Positions 1 to 7,905 are shown, counted from the stretch's first letter. The stretch: 38,922 nucleotides of DNA from an uncultured Oscillospiraceae bacterium (GCA_934590505.1 CAKTPC010000005.1:1-38922), one strand, 5' to 3'. Program-made: numbers and translations. Notes: generated from the sequence alone by a model not told the origin.

Positions 1-57
1 CATGCGCATCTGGTCAACGTCCGGGACCTGCTTGACGCATACAAGAATTTTAAGCAT
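1..57 (-). CDS. etfB: Electron transfer flavoprotein beta subunit, N-terminal 19 codons only
   Basis: Reading leftward from position 57 gives 19 codons that run off the window. They begin M-L-K-I-L-V-C-V-K-Q-V-P-D, the characteristic EtfB (FixA) N-terminus, which lines the nucleotide-binding pocket. EtfB pairs with EtfA to carry electrons from acyl-CoA dehydrogenases or, in anaerobes, in flavin-based bifurcation. An AAAGGTGG-type ribosome site lies just upstream (about 61-72). The gene follows the acyl-ACP thioesterase by 47 bp on the same strand, so it could share that transcript, but an AT-rich stretch between them could also hold a promoter. The fragment is short, so the call rests on the motif alone. 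Confidence 0.8.
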   Translation of the reverse strand, partial: MLKILVCVKQVPDVDQMRM

Positions 58-104
58 GCTGTGCCACCTTTCAGTTTTATATATAAATTTTATTTTCTTA
101 CTCG

Positions 105-815
105 TTATTTGTTTTTCAGTTCGATGAGCGTATGGAGCGTGTCACGGCTGCGGATGGAGCAGAGGTAGCCGCCGTCAATTTCGCTCACACGGATAACGGC
201 CTCGGTGTCAAGCTTCAGGGGCGCATGGTATATGACGCGGATCGATGAAAACTCTCCGTTCCCAAAGGCCCCGTCAGGCAGCGCTTCAAGAGCATAGCCG
301 AGGTAGTGCGTATTATGTACATGGTCGTTGAAGTCGAGATCGGCACGGCGGATAGTGAGCGGCAGTTCACACAGGCATTCCTCCGGCTCGTGCAGGCGCG
401 GCGGCTTGGCTTCAAACACGCCCTCCTGCTCCGTGGTATACGCATCGAAGCGTTCATCGGAGATACGCATAAGGCGCTTGCTGCGCATATCGTACAGGGT
501 AAAGGTGAGGCTCGCGCGGATGACCTGCTCGTCCCCGACCGTCATGATGAACTGCCTGTCCATCGTATAGGGCTTGTCCGAGCGGCGGATCCACGTCGCG
601 GCGCTCAGCTCCTCGTCCCTTTTGGGGTAACGCGTCACCTCAAGGTGCCAGTCGGTTATCAGCCATGCAATGCCGTCTTTGGTCACGCTGTCGCCGACGC
701 TGTTCATATGGTGTGCGGCCACGGTCTCAAAAAGCTTCAGTATGGATTCCGGATAGAGCCTGTCATATCTGTCATAATCGCTGTAGCGCGGCTGCAATTT
801 GTCTGTGAAATGCAT
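105..815 (-). CDS. Acyl-ACP thioesterase (FatA/FatB family)
   Basis: This 236-residue protein has the double hot-dog layout of bacterial acyl-ACP thioesterases (PF01643), which release free fatty acids from acyl carrier protein in the cytosol. The first hot-dog covers about residues 1-135 and the second about 150-236. The second carries D161-F-N163-D-H165-V-H-N168 followed by Y171 and E177. This matches the family's D-x-N-x-H-V-N-N active-site stretch with catalytic Asn and His. The length is usual for the family. It follows the TraX-like gene by 30 bp and precedes etfB by 47 bp on the same strand. Chain-length specificity cannot be read from sequence. Confidence 0.88.
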   Translation of the reverse strand: MHFTDKLQPRYSDYDRYDRLYPESILKLFETVAAHHMNSVGDSVTKDGIAWLITDWHLEVTRYPKRDEELSAATWIRRSDKPYTMDRQFIMTVGDEQVIRASLTFTLYDMRSKRLMRISDERFDAYTTEQEGVFEAKPPRLHEPEECLCELPLTIRRADLDFNDHVHNTHYLGYALEALPDGAFGNGEFSSIRVIYHAPLKLDTEAVIRVSEIDGGYLCSIRSRDTLHTLIELKNK

Positions 816-845
816 GCGGGAGTGGATTCCTTTCGCTTTATGTAT

Positions 846-1721
846 TTATAATACGGCGGAGAGCAGAACGAACACCCCAAGCACCGCCAAATGCATGGGA
901 TATATCATATAGAAAAACAGCTTGACCGGTCTGCCGTGTCTGCCATTATACAACAGTACCGGGATCACTGCAAGTGCCGCGGCGGCAAAGTACGCCCAAC
1001 TGCGGATATAAACGGCATATTCGGCATAGCACCAGAGCAGCAGCACGGCAGCCTGAAGCGGCTTCGATCGGCGCGACAGATAGAGCAGCATCATGAGCGC
1101 AAAACCGTACCAGCCGTAATCTGAATTTGGAAGCACGCACAGGGCACAGATAACAAAGGCCGCAAGGCATGGAAGCGCGCGGCCAAAACTGGCCGGCCGG
1201 CTACCGAGCATCGCAAGCACGGACATGCCCGCGAGTGAGACGGCGAGGGTATAGAACACGTTCGTGTCAAACCCGAGCAGGCACACGCCCCCGGCGGACA
1301 GCTGCACGACGGCAAGCGCGAGGGCTGCGGCAAGCCCGATGACAGACGCATCCCGGCGCACGCAGAAATACCAGACGGCGCACACGGCTATCGCTGCAGG
1401 AACAACAACATACCACGGCCAGAGAAGCGCAAAGCCGCTTACCGCCGAGAGACTGTAGTTCTCCTGGCTGAAAACCACGGTATACGGAAACTGAGAAACC
1501 GCCGCAAACAGCACGAGCCGGGAGAGATATTTTGCGCGGTCAGAGGTCTTTTCAAAGCCGTTTACAAGCAGGAAGGCATAGAGCGGAAACGCGATCCGTC
1601 CGGCGGTGCGCATGGCGAAATACAGTCCATAGCCGATAAAGCGGCTGCTGTAAAGATAATACGCAGTGTGGTCAATGACCATCGTCACAAGTGCGAGGAT
1701 CTTTATCGCGAACACGCTCAT
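846..1721 (-). CDS. TraX-family polytopic membrane protein
   Basis: This 291-residue, very hydrophobic protein has roughly eight predicted membrane segments. It starts with a segment ending V-I-D-H-T-A, followed by a conserved R-x-x-G-R-I-A-F-P block at about residues 38-46 and the phrase L-V-N-G-F. These are hallmarks of the TraX family (PF05857), named for F-pilin acetylation but widespread in Firmicutes where no pilus exists. It may modify an envelope polymer or peptide, but that is inference. Its ATG overlaps the upstream stop codon in an ATGA arrangement, indicating translational coupling to the tandem-flavodoxin gene. Confidence 0.8.
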   Translation of the reverse strand: MSVFAIKILALVTMVIDHTAYYLYSSRFIGYGLYFAMRTAGRIAFPLYAFLLVNGFEKTSDRAKYLSRLVLFAAVSQFPYTVVFSQENYSLSAVSGFALLWPWYVVVPAAIAVCAVWYFCVRRDASVIGLAAALALAVVQLSAGGVCLLGFDTNVFYTLAVSLAGMSVLAMLGSRPASFGRALPCLAAFVICALCVLPNSDYGWYGFALMMLLYLSRRSKPLQAAVLLLWCYAEYAVYIRSWAYFAAAALAVIPVLLYNGRHGRPVKLFFYMIYPMHLAVLGVFVLLSAVL

Positions 1722-3058
1722 AGTGCTTCCCCTCCGCGCTTCTGCTTGAGGAGCTTCCTGTATGGGGCAAGCCGCCGGTGGTTGAGCCGAGGCGCTATCC
1801 TCGCGCGCAGCTTCTCATTGCGCATCAGAAGTCCCAAAATCGACATGCGCAGTGAATAAAGCCAGCGCCGCTGCGGAAAATCATAGAGGCCGTGGGCCTT
1901 GAAATATTCATGATCTGCCCGGGCTATCCCGCGAACCGGCCAAAGCCGGTCGCGCAGAAGCTTCTGCCCGGCGACGCCGCGGAAATCCTGCGGCGGGGCA
2001 TACTTATGCTCAAGAGCATAGGCGAGCTTTTTGGCAACAGCTTGAAGCTGCACGGTGTCAGACGCGAATCCCGCGAGAAAGCTATGTGACATTTCTGCGC
2101 GCGCTTCCATCACGGCGATGAGGTTTTCCTCAGTCTCATATTCGCCGTTTATTATATACGCCGTTGGCTTGCTGCGGGCTGGACCGCGCAGAGCGGTGAA
2201 AAAGCCGCGGTCATCAAACATCTTGAAGCGCGCACCCATGCTGTGGTCGCGCAGAGTAAAGGCGTAAACTATCGCATCTGCCTTATAAATATCCTCAAGG
2301 AAAGTCTCAAAGCCGTCGTCATAGACGCATTTGCCCTCATAGCGGCAATTCAGGCAGCCGAGACAGCCGCCCTTGAAGGGGAAATCCGCGATGTTCACAA
2401 AGCGTGTCTTATACGGAAAGGCCGCGGCAAAGTCCTTCACCATCGCGCGCAGGCTCTCGTCCTCCTCGCGCAGGTCGCCGACGATAACGGTGTCATAGTC
2501 CTCGGGCTTCTTTGACGGCTCAAGGCAGCATTCATATTCCCCGCGCACCGCGGGCACATGGCCGCGCGGCGGCTCGGATATCCCGTTCTCAACGCAGAAC
2601 ACGGCATAGCTGAAAAACGCTTCAAGCTCGCTTCTTCCCTGCCCGGTCAGAAGATCGTCCGTCCCGGCTGAGAGCCCCTTTATCACGCGCATGCCCATGT
2701 CATTGCAGTTATCCTCAATGAAGCGCTGGGCGGTCATGTCATAAAAATGCAGCGAGGCAGACAGCTGCGTCACAAAGACGCCGGTGAGATCCGCCCCCGA
2801 GCCCTTCAGCAGTTCAATAAATCTGTGAAGCTGGGAGGGGACGAGAAAATCATACACCGGATAGGCAAAGATAAGCAGGTCGCAGGAGGCGACGGCCTCG
2901 GTCGCGCCGCTCATGTCGCGCTCAAAAACATGGATGCCGGAGCCGGCGTTGAGAAATTCAAACTCATGCTCAGGAAAAGTTTGTTCAAGGTAGAGACAGC
3001 TTTGCAGCGTGATGCTGAACCTGCCGCGCGGTGAACCGTTTATGATGAGGACCTTCAT
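1718..3058 (-). CDS. Tandem flavodoxin-fold NAD(P)H-dependent oxidoreductase
   Basis: This 446-residue cytosolic protein has two flavodoxin-like domains in one chain. The N-terminal domain opens M-K-V-L-I-I-N-G-S-P-R-G, an FMN-phosphate loop, and contains the F-A-Y-P-V-Y-D segment of FMN reductases (about 1-165). The second domain (about 185-385) has the C-L-G-C-L-N-C-R-Y-E-G-K-C motif typical of iron-sulfur flavoprotein-like reductases. A basic C-terminal tail of about 65 residues follows. Single-domain relatives are about 180-200 residues, so this is a fusion or duplication in which the second copy alone keeps the cysteines. A good Shine-Dalgarno site precedes the ATG at 3058. It heads the minus-strand transcript and is preceded by a possible attenuator. 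Confidence 0.8.
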   Translation of the reverse strand: MKVLIINGSPRGRFSITLQSCLYLEQTFPEHEFEFLNAGSGIHVFERDMSGATEAVASCDLLIFAYPVYDFLVPSQLHRFIELLKGSGADLTGVFVTQLSASLHFYDMTAQRFIEDNCNDMGMRVIKGLSAGTDDLLTGQGRSELEAFFSYAVFCVENGISEPPRGHVPAVRGEYECCLEPSKKPEDYDTVIVGDLREEDESLRAMVKDFAAAFPYKTRFVNIADFPFKGGCLGCLNCRYEGKCVYDDGFETFLEDIYKADAIVYAFTLRDHSMGARFKMFDDRGFFTALRGPARSKPTAYIINGEYETEENLIAVMEARAEMSHSFLAGFASDTVQLQAVAKKLAYALEHKYAPPQDFRGVAGQKLLRDRLWPVRGIARADHEYFKAHGLYDFPQRRWLYSLRMSILGLLMRNEKLRARIAPRLNHRRLAPYRKLLKQKRGGEAL

Positions 3059-3144
3059 GCCCGCTCCTTTCCGTGTTTGTACTGCATAGAAATACGATTA
3101 TATAGTTTACCGCATATTGAGATAAAAATCTACACCGTTTCTAT

Positions 3145-3241
3145 AAAAAAGTGCGGACTGAAAAATCAGTCCGCAAACAGGGTTGTGGGATAAAGATATG
3201 AGCCGCGGCCCTTCTTGTGAAAGGCCAATTGGATAAGCTGT
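3145..3241 (-). ncRNA. Candidate small RNA or transcription-attenuated leader
   Basis: Downstream of a good minus-strand promoter (3248-3276) lie about 95 bases with no convincing reading frame. They end in a perfect 10-bp hairpin (arms 3152-3161 and 3166-3175) followed on the minus strand by a run of six T, which is a textbook intrinsic terminator. An internal hairpin pairs GGCC with GGGCC near 3205-3225. The tandem-flavodoxin gene starts 87 bp further on. The unit could be a free small RNA or a riboswitch-type leader. I compared it mentally with common riboswitch cores (preQ1, fluoride, guanidine, ZTP, T-box) and recognised none. Confidence 0.4.
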
Positions 3242-3247
3242 GCTTAA

Positions 3248-3276
3248 ATAATAATACTCTCTTTTAATTTTGTAAA
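3248..3276 (-). promoter_or_regulatory. Sigma-A type promoter for leader and flavodoxin operon
   Basis: On the minus strand this reads TTTACA, a 17-bp spacer, then TATTAT. The spacing is ideal and the -10 is one base from consensus. It would start transcription near 3241, just ahead of the terminator-containing leader. Confidence 0.5.
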
Positions 3277-3374
3277 GAGCGAATAAAGTCGAACGTACAC
3301 TATTTTTATACAATGCATATTTTTATTTTCGCCGGGAAGAATATTGGGGAAAACATTTGAGAGGAGCCATTTGC

Positions 3375-3587
3375 ATGATAATGGATCGTATAGCGCTTGT
3401 GCTGGCAATCGTCGGCGGGATCAACTGGGGCAGCGTCGGTCTGTTCCGCTTTGACATAGTCGCATGGCTGTTCGGCGGCCAGACGGCGACGGTCAGCCGC
3501 GTGATATACACGCTGGTCGGCCTGTCCGCGCTCTGGTGCATATCGCTGCTGTTCCGCAGCGATTCCGTCACCGACGACGGTATCTGA
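3375..3587 (+). CDS. DUF378 small membrane protein
   Basis: This 70-residue protein has two membrane helices and the family signature G-G-I-N-W-G near residue 17, then G-L-F-R-F-D-I-V-A-W-L-F-G and a second helix starting S-R-V-I-Y. It belongs to the DUF378 (PF04070) inner-membrane family of unknown function. The start at 3375 is preferred because GGAG at 3363-3366 lies 8 bases upstream; the in-frame ATG at 3381 is the alternative. It is monocistronic and ends at a bidirectional terminator. Confidence 0.85.
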   Translation: MIMDRIALVLAIVGGINWGSVGLFRFDIVAWLFGGQTATVSRVIYTLVGLSALWCISLLFRSDSVTDDGI

Positions 3588-3603
3588 ATATTAGCCCAAT
3601 TCG

Positions 3604-3641
3604 AAAACACCGCCGCAGCTGCATGGCCGCGGCGGTGTTTT
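3604..3641. terminator. Bidirectional intrinsic terminator
   Basis: A perfect 13-bp stem (3604-3616 with 3629-3641) is bordered by A-tract and T-tract, so it works in both directions. It separates the convergent DUF378 and DUF1275 genes. Confidence 0.85.
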
Positions 3642-3654
3642 TTCGTATGCAGTA

Positions 3655-4521
3655 TCAATGCCCGTGGGGCTTGCGGTCGAGGATGTTCTTTTCGGTAGTG
3701 AGGTCGGCATGGAGAAGGTCAGCCGCAATGATGCCGAGCGGGATGAGCGCGAAGAACATTGCCTTTCCGAGGAAAACGCCGGCGAGAAGCACCGAGGATA
3801 TAACACCGGTGAGGAACATGCCAAGCATCCCGAGGTGCAGGAGCATACGGGAGACATAGGGCGATTTCTCCTTGTGCCGGATGGCCTTGCTTATGGCAAC
3901 GCCGACCTGACGGACGTGGTTTGTGCAGAAGGTCGTCGCCATAGGTACGCTCTGCGCCTGACGGAAGGTGTTATACTGCATGGAGCAGATGAAGTTTATC
4001 ATCACCTGGCTGATCTGATACGGGGCAGACTCCGGGATGAGCGCGAGCACGACGACCGAGAGCATCTCAACGAGGATAAAGAGCGTGTCCCAGCGGATGA
4101 GACGCAGGCGCTTTATCGGCAAGGCGATATGCTCCGAGACAAATGAGCCGAGCAGGTACGCGCTTATCGGGAGGAGATAATACGCCGCATGCGCAAACTG
4201 TCCCCTGCCGAGTGCGAGACCTAAAAGGACAATGTTCGCCGTCTGCGCGTTGCAGAACACACCGCCGCGGATAGAATAGGTAAAACCGCCAAAGAAGCCG
4301 CCGACCATCATAAGCAGGAAGAACACCCAGCGTTTTTCGCACTCGAGGTACTCGTGCTCGTCAACGGTCACAGTCTCGGTTATGCGCAGCTTTTTGTCCG
4401 GAGTCTCCGAAACGCTGACGTCGACATCCGCGCCCTCCGGGATCCGGAACTCTCCCTCCGGGCTGTCTATGATCTGTGACTCGACATCCTTATACTCTGC
4501 TGTTTCTTTCTCTGTTTCCAT
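3655..4521 (-). CDS. YoaK/DUF1275-family membrane protein
   Basis: This 288-residue protein has an acidic, soluble N-terminal extension (about 1-65) followed by six predicted membrane segments. The motif G-G-F-x-x-x-F-T-Y near the first helix, Q-T-A-N in the second region, and a later block with Q-Y-N-T-F-R are typical of DUF1275/YoaK (PF06912). These proteins are widespread in bacteria and no transport substrate is established. The N-terminal extension is longer than in the minimal family. The AAAGGA site sits across the end of the DUF1294 gene, whose stop is only 9 bases upstream. It is the last gene of the operon starting at 7039. Confidence 0.8.
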   Translation of the reverse strand: METEKETAEYKDVESQIIDSPEGEFRIPEGADVDVSVSETPDKKLRITETVTVDEHEYLECEKRWVFFLLMMVGGFFGGFTYSIRGGVFCNAQTANIVLLGLALGRGQFAHAAYYLLPISAYLLGSFVSEHIALPIKRLRLIRWDTLFILVEMLSVVVLALIPESAPYQISQVMINFICSMQYNTFRQAQSVPMATTFCTNHVRQVGVAISKAIRHKEKSPYVSRMLLHLGMLGMFLTGVISSVLLAGVFLGKAMFFALIPLGIIAADLLHADLTTEKNILDRKPHGH

Positions 4522-4530
4522 GATCCTTTA

Positions 4531-4803
4531 TCACCTGAGAATAAAATACGTTATTGTGCACTGCGCCGCAGTGAGCAGCGCAAAGCCCCAGCGGAAGTAC
4601 CAATGCCTCGTCTTATGATGAAACACGTACATACCGAGCAGCCCGCCCGGCGCGCCGCCGAGCGCGGCAAAGATGAACAGCGTCTTTTCGCTCACGCGCC
4701 GCCGGTGCGTGACGGCAAGGCGCTTATCAACACCCATAAGGCAGAAGAGCACCGCGCTCATTACGAGCACGGCGGCAAGGCATACATAGTTTTTCACATC
4801 CAT
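4531..4803 (-). CDS. DUF1294 small membrane protein
   Basis: This 90-residue protein starts with a membrane helix, then M-G-V-D-K, R-R-V-S-E, a second helix with L-G-G-A-P-G-G-L-L-G-M, and the highly diagnostic F-H-H-K-T-R-H-W-Y-F. This is the full DUF1294 (PF06961) signature and length. Function is unknown. It begins 12 bases after the metallophosphoesterase gene and ends 9 bases before the DUF1275 gene, so it is translationally linked in the operon. Confidence 0.88.
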   Translation of the reverse strand: MDVKNYVCLAAVLVMSAVLFCLMGVDKRLAVTHRRRVSEKTLFIFAALGGAPGGLLGMYVFHHKTRHWYFRWGFALLTAAQCTITYFILR

Positions 4804-4815
4804 ACACGCCGCCTC

Positions 4816-5922
4816 TCAGTCAAGCGCGCCGAAGTACCAGCCGGACACGCCGTTGTGCTTGACGAAGTATCCGTGCGAGGTATTCTCTACTACGCTCACC
4901 TTATCGCCGGCGCGCAGGGGCAGAACGTAATCGGTGCAGTCGTTGCAGTCAGTAAACTCACCCGGCTCAAAGAGGTACTTTGTGAGGATATTCATCTCAT
5001 AGCCGGTGCGGACATGGCGGCAGCGGGAGAACTCCGCCCCGCGCTCGAGCACCTGCACACGGCTGTCGCCCCAGCGGATGTAATATGAGCGCCCGCCCTC
5101 CGCCTGGCTCTCAAGCACTGTGCGGACGGGGAACGGGTCATAGGACGTGAAGGAGATATCTTCGCCATTTATGCCGGAGATGATGAGGCAGTTGAGCTGC
5201 CCGTCATCCTTGAGCACGCACGCGCCGTCGATGCTGGCGATATGGCGCTGCCGGTCGATTATCGGGTTCGCGCAGACCTTGTCCTTACCGTAGAGCACGA
5301 CGGGATAATGCCCGACGACGACCCATTTATCAAAGCTGAAGCCGAGGTCCACGAACCTGTCGCAGCGCAGCAGCTCGCCCTCGGTATGCGCTTCGAGCGG
5401 CTTCCCGGGATAGACGGCGGCATGCGCGAAGATATAGTTCCCGCTCTCGATAGCATGCGGGAGAGAGTCGAGAAAGGTGAACTCATCCGGGAAGGCTTTG
5501 CCGAGCTTGAATTTATATTCCTGAAAATCCTGTATCTGCTCCGGGTCATCCCCAAGCGTCTGGATCATGTCCCACAGCAGGCCGCTTTTGCGCCAGTTGA
5601 CGTACTTCATGATGCTGTCCGCCCAACGACTTTGGGTCTCGATGAATATCGCAGACCACTCATCGCAGTTGCCCATGACGGTATAGACATTTTCTCTTGA
5701 TGACAGTTCCATGACGCGATGCAGCATCTCAAGGCTCTGTGTGCCTTTTTCAAGAAAGTCCCCGTCGATGATGAGAATATCGTCATCGCAGAAGCCCGCA
5801 CGGGAAAGCACCCCGTCGAAATACGGGATGTTCGCGTGGATGTCTGACACGACGAGGACGCGGCGCGCAGGGTCGATATCCGGCCTCAGGATCTGCGCGG
5901 GACGTTCATACACGCGCATCAT
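4816..5922 (-). CDS. Calcineurin-like metallophosphoesterase with C-terminal SH3-like domain
   Basis: This 368-residue protein carries all metal-site motifs of the metallophosphatase superfamily (PF00149): D27-x-H29, G-D55, G-N-C-D at 84-87 (normally GNHD/E), a later A-H-A, and G-H-Y-P. It probably hydrolyses phosphoester bonds, perhaps in nucleotides or phosphoproteins. The C-terminal ~45 residues (V-S-V-V-E-N through G-W-Y-F-G-A-L) look like a bacterial SH3 fold, unusual for a cytosolic phosphatase; no signal peptide is visible. ATG at 5922 is chosen over the upstream TTG (5934) because a GGGGG site lies just ahead. It overlaps the stop of the mutase/GNAT gene by 17 bases, implying coupling. 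Confidence 0.8.
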   Translation of the reverse strand: MMRVYERPAQILRPDIDPARRVLVVSDIHANIPYFDGVLSRAGFCDDDILIIDGDFLEKGTQSLEMLHRVMELSSRENVYTVMGNCDEWSAIFIETQSRWADSIMKYVNWRKSGLLWDMIQTLGDDPEQIQDFQEYKFKLGKAFPDEFTFLDSLPHAIESGNYIFAHAAVYPGKPLEAHTEGELLRCDRFVDLGFSFDKWVVVGHYPVVLYGKDKVCANPIIDRQRHIASIDGACVLKDDGQLNCLIISGINGEDISFTSYDPFPVRTVLESQAEGGRSYYIRWGDSRVQVLERGAEFSRCRHVRTGYEMNILTKYLFEPGEFTDCNDCTDYVLPLRAGDKVSVVENTSHGYFVKHNGVSGWYFGALD

Positions 5923-7039
5923 GCGAACCCCCAAGCTTTTTCTCCATCAGCAGAAGCTCTCCCGCCGCGCCCGGCTGTGTTGAGAGCTGACGGAAGCCGC
6001 AGCGCTTATAGAACTTCAGTGCGCGCTCATTGTCCGGGGACACAAGGAGGCGCAGGGCATTGCGGTGCAGGTCCGCATAGTCGCGCAGCGGACGCGCGAG
6101 CAGCTGGATGCCATAGCCCCTGCTGCGATAATCCTCGCGCAGATACAGCAGGCTTACCCAGCCGTACTGCGCGTGCGCACCGCGGCGGGTGTCCATGTCG
6201 ATAAGGCCGACAGGCTCATCCTTGTCATAGATAATAGAGACAGCTCTGTGATCGTCCGCATGGTGTGCGACGGCTGCGGCATAATAGGTCTCGGGGACAA
6301 AGCCGCGCAGGCCGCCGTGCGCGGCGCACCACGCGTCGGAATAGCTGGAGATGTAATAGTCCCTGTGCTCGGCGGGGTCTATGTACTCATGGCGCAGGGA
6401 CAGCTGGTTTCCCGGACGGGCGGACAGCTCCGGCGTCAAATGGGAGTAATCGTTTATATAATCAGCGGTGAAGCTGCCGTTGTCATAAAACAGGTGTACA
6501 ACGCCGGTGTTTGACGGGATCGGCAGGCGCTCGGTATCGCCGATAGGAATACCAAGCACCTCGGAGAGCATGCAGCGGATTGCGACGCCATGGCTGACGA
6601 CGGCAACGGTGCGGCCCGGGTTATTCGCGGCGATCTCCCTGAGCGCTTCGGACGCGCGGCGCGCTACCTGAGCATAGGTCTCCGCGCCGTCAAGCGAGAA
6701 GCGCTCAGGCTCAAATATAAAGTCGTGCAGCTTTTCGGGGTACCGGTACTCGAGGTTTCCGAAGAACTCCGTCTCCCAAGGCCCCATATGTATCTCGCGC
6801 AGGCGCGCATCGAGCTGCATCGGGATGCTGTGCCAGCGCGTTATCGCCGAGGCGGTAAGGCGTGTGCGGTACAGGTCGCTTGAATACAGCGCGTCTATCT
6901 TCACATGACGGAAGCGTTCGGCGAGCGCGTCTATCTGCCGCAGGCCGAGCGGGGTAACGTCCCCGTCCCAGTTGCCCTGCATCATCCGGTAAAGGTTGCC
7001 CTCAGCCTGGGCGTGTCGTATTATATAAATTTCTGTCAT
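5906..7039 (-). CDS. Phosphoglycerate mutase-like phosphatase fused to GNAT acetyltransferase
   Basis: The 377-residue protein has two enzymes in one chain. Residues 1-200 are a histidine phosphatase domain (PF00300): R8-H9-A-Q-A-E-G-N with the phospho-accepting His9, R-E-I at 81-83, and the second catalytic His150 in V-V-S-H-G-V-A. Residues about 225-370 form a GNAT acetyltransferase (PF00583) with the acetyl-CoA loop R-S-R-G-Y-G (305-310) and N-x-x-A-L-K-F-Y-K-R-C-G-F near 338-349. The substrate is unknown for both. ATG at 7039 follows GGAGGA at ideal spacing, so the longer reading start (7072) is rejected. It is the first gene of the four-gene minus operon and has a promoter at 7129-7157. 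Confidence 0.85.
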   Translation of the reverse strand: MTEIYIIRHAQAEGNLYRMMQGNWDGDVTPLGLRQIDALAERFRHVKIDALYSSDLYRTRLTASAITRWHSIPMQLDARLREIHMGPWETEFFGNLEYRYPEKLHDFIFEPERFSLDGAETYAQVARRASEALREIAANNPGRTVAVVSHGVAIRCMLSEVLGIPIGDTERLPIPSNTGVVHLFYDNGSFTADYINDYSHLTPELSARPGNQLSLRHEYIDPAEHRDYYISSYSDAWCAAHGGLRGFVPETYYAAAVAHHADDHRAVSIIYDKDEPVGLIDMDTRRGAHAQYGWVSLLYLREDYRSRGYGIQLLARPLRDYADLHRNALRLLVSPDNERALKFYKRCGFRQLSTQPGAAGELLLMEKKLGGSHDARV

Positions 7040-7128
7040 AAGGCTTCCTCCAAACGCTTGACCGAAAGGCACAGATAAAGTATAATAAAATAATCCGGGT
7101 ACGGTCAGGCGCCGCGTAAATACACGTT

Positions 7129-7157
7129 ATTATAGCTTGCTTTTCCCGGTTATACAA
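7129..7157 (-). promoter_or_regulatory. Promoter for mutase/GNAT operon
   Basis: The minus strand reads TTGTAT, 17 bp, TATAAT. Transcription would begin about 80 bases before the ATG at 7039. Confidence 0.6.
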
Positions 7158-7216
7158 GAGCTGCTTTGTTAAATCGGCGGTTCTTTTTTGAAGAGAAACA
7201 GGGTGAGTGGATTAAT

Positions 7217-7843
7217 ATGGTCAGAGCGGCGGCATTGGTGTCGGGCGACGGAGCAAAGCTCCAGGCGATCCTTGACTCCATGTATTTTAAGGAAATACCG
7301 GATTTTGAGCTGATTGCGGTCATCTCTTCGGAGAAGGATGCTTACGCCATGAAACGCGCGCTCAACGCGGGGGTCCCGGCATATGTGGTCGATCCGGAGC
7401 TTTTCCCGAACATGACCAGCCACAGCATGGCAGTCGCGAACAAGCTGAAGGATATGGACATCGAGCTTGTCATCCTCGCGGGCTACGACATGCCGCTGGG
7501 CGTGATCCCTTACCAGTTCAAGAACCACATCATCGGCACCTTCCCGGCGCTCTACCCCGCGTTCGAGGACGCGGAGGGCGACGTGCAGCGCGCAGTCTTG
7601 GAGCGCGGCATCAAGATAACGGGGGCGACGGCTTACTTTGCCGACGCCGATGGGCGCGTCGGCGGGATAATCCTACAACGCGCAGTCGAGGTCATGCCGG
7701 ACGACACGCCGGACTCGCTCCGCCGCCGCGTGCTTGAGGACGCGGAGTGGAAGCTTCTCAGCCAGGCCGTGAGCCTATACTGCGCAAACCGGCTCTCCAT
7801 CCGCGGCAACCGCGTGATAGTAGAAGCAGAAACGGTAAAGTAA
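7217..7843 (+). CDS. PurN-like formyltransferase homologue lacking the catalytic residues
   Basis: This 208-residue protein follows glycinamide ribonucleotide formyltransferase (PurN) along its length: S9-G-D-G-A-K-L-Q-A-I-L at the start, L-A-G-Y at 87-90, and G-G-I-I-L-Q at 149-154. In E. coli PurN the active residues are N106, H108 and D144. The matching positions here are G107, F109 (in G-T-F-P-A-L-Y-P) and, in an ungapped alignment, R147. It therefore probably does not transfer formyl groups. No other purine gene is nearby and it is monocistronic. The start at 7217 removes a non-homologous 17-residue extension; the ribosome site (GGGTGAG) is only fair. It may be a ligand-binding or regulatory relative. 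Confidence 0.75.
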   Translation: MVRAAALVSGDGAKLQAILDSMYFKEIPDFELIAVISSEKDAYAMKRALNAGVPAYVVDPELFPNMTSHSMAVANKLKDMDIELVILAGYDMPLGVIPYQFKNHIIGTFPALYPAFEDAEGDVQRAVLERGIKITGATAYFADADGRVGGIILQRAVEVMPDDTPDSLRRRVLEDAEWKLLSQAVSLYCANRLSIRGNRVIVEAETVK

Positions 7844-7855
7844 AATGAAATCCGA

Positions 7856-7881
7856 CGGCGGCTGCAAAATTGCAGCCGCCG
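7856..7881 (+). terminator. Hairpin after the PurN-like gene
   Basis: A stem of 11-12 bp (7856-7867 with 7870-7881) with a very small loop lies 13 bases after the stop codon. The following T-tract is imperfect, so termination may be partial. Confidence 0.5.
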
Positions 7882-7905
7882 CTGTTATTTTCCGGCCGAC
7901 AAAAA

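Noticed and set aside
3107..3313. 68-codon minus-strand frame over the leader candidate
   Set aside because: It covers the promoter, hairpin and terminator, has no ribosome site and no familiar sequence.
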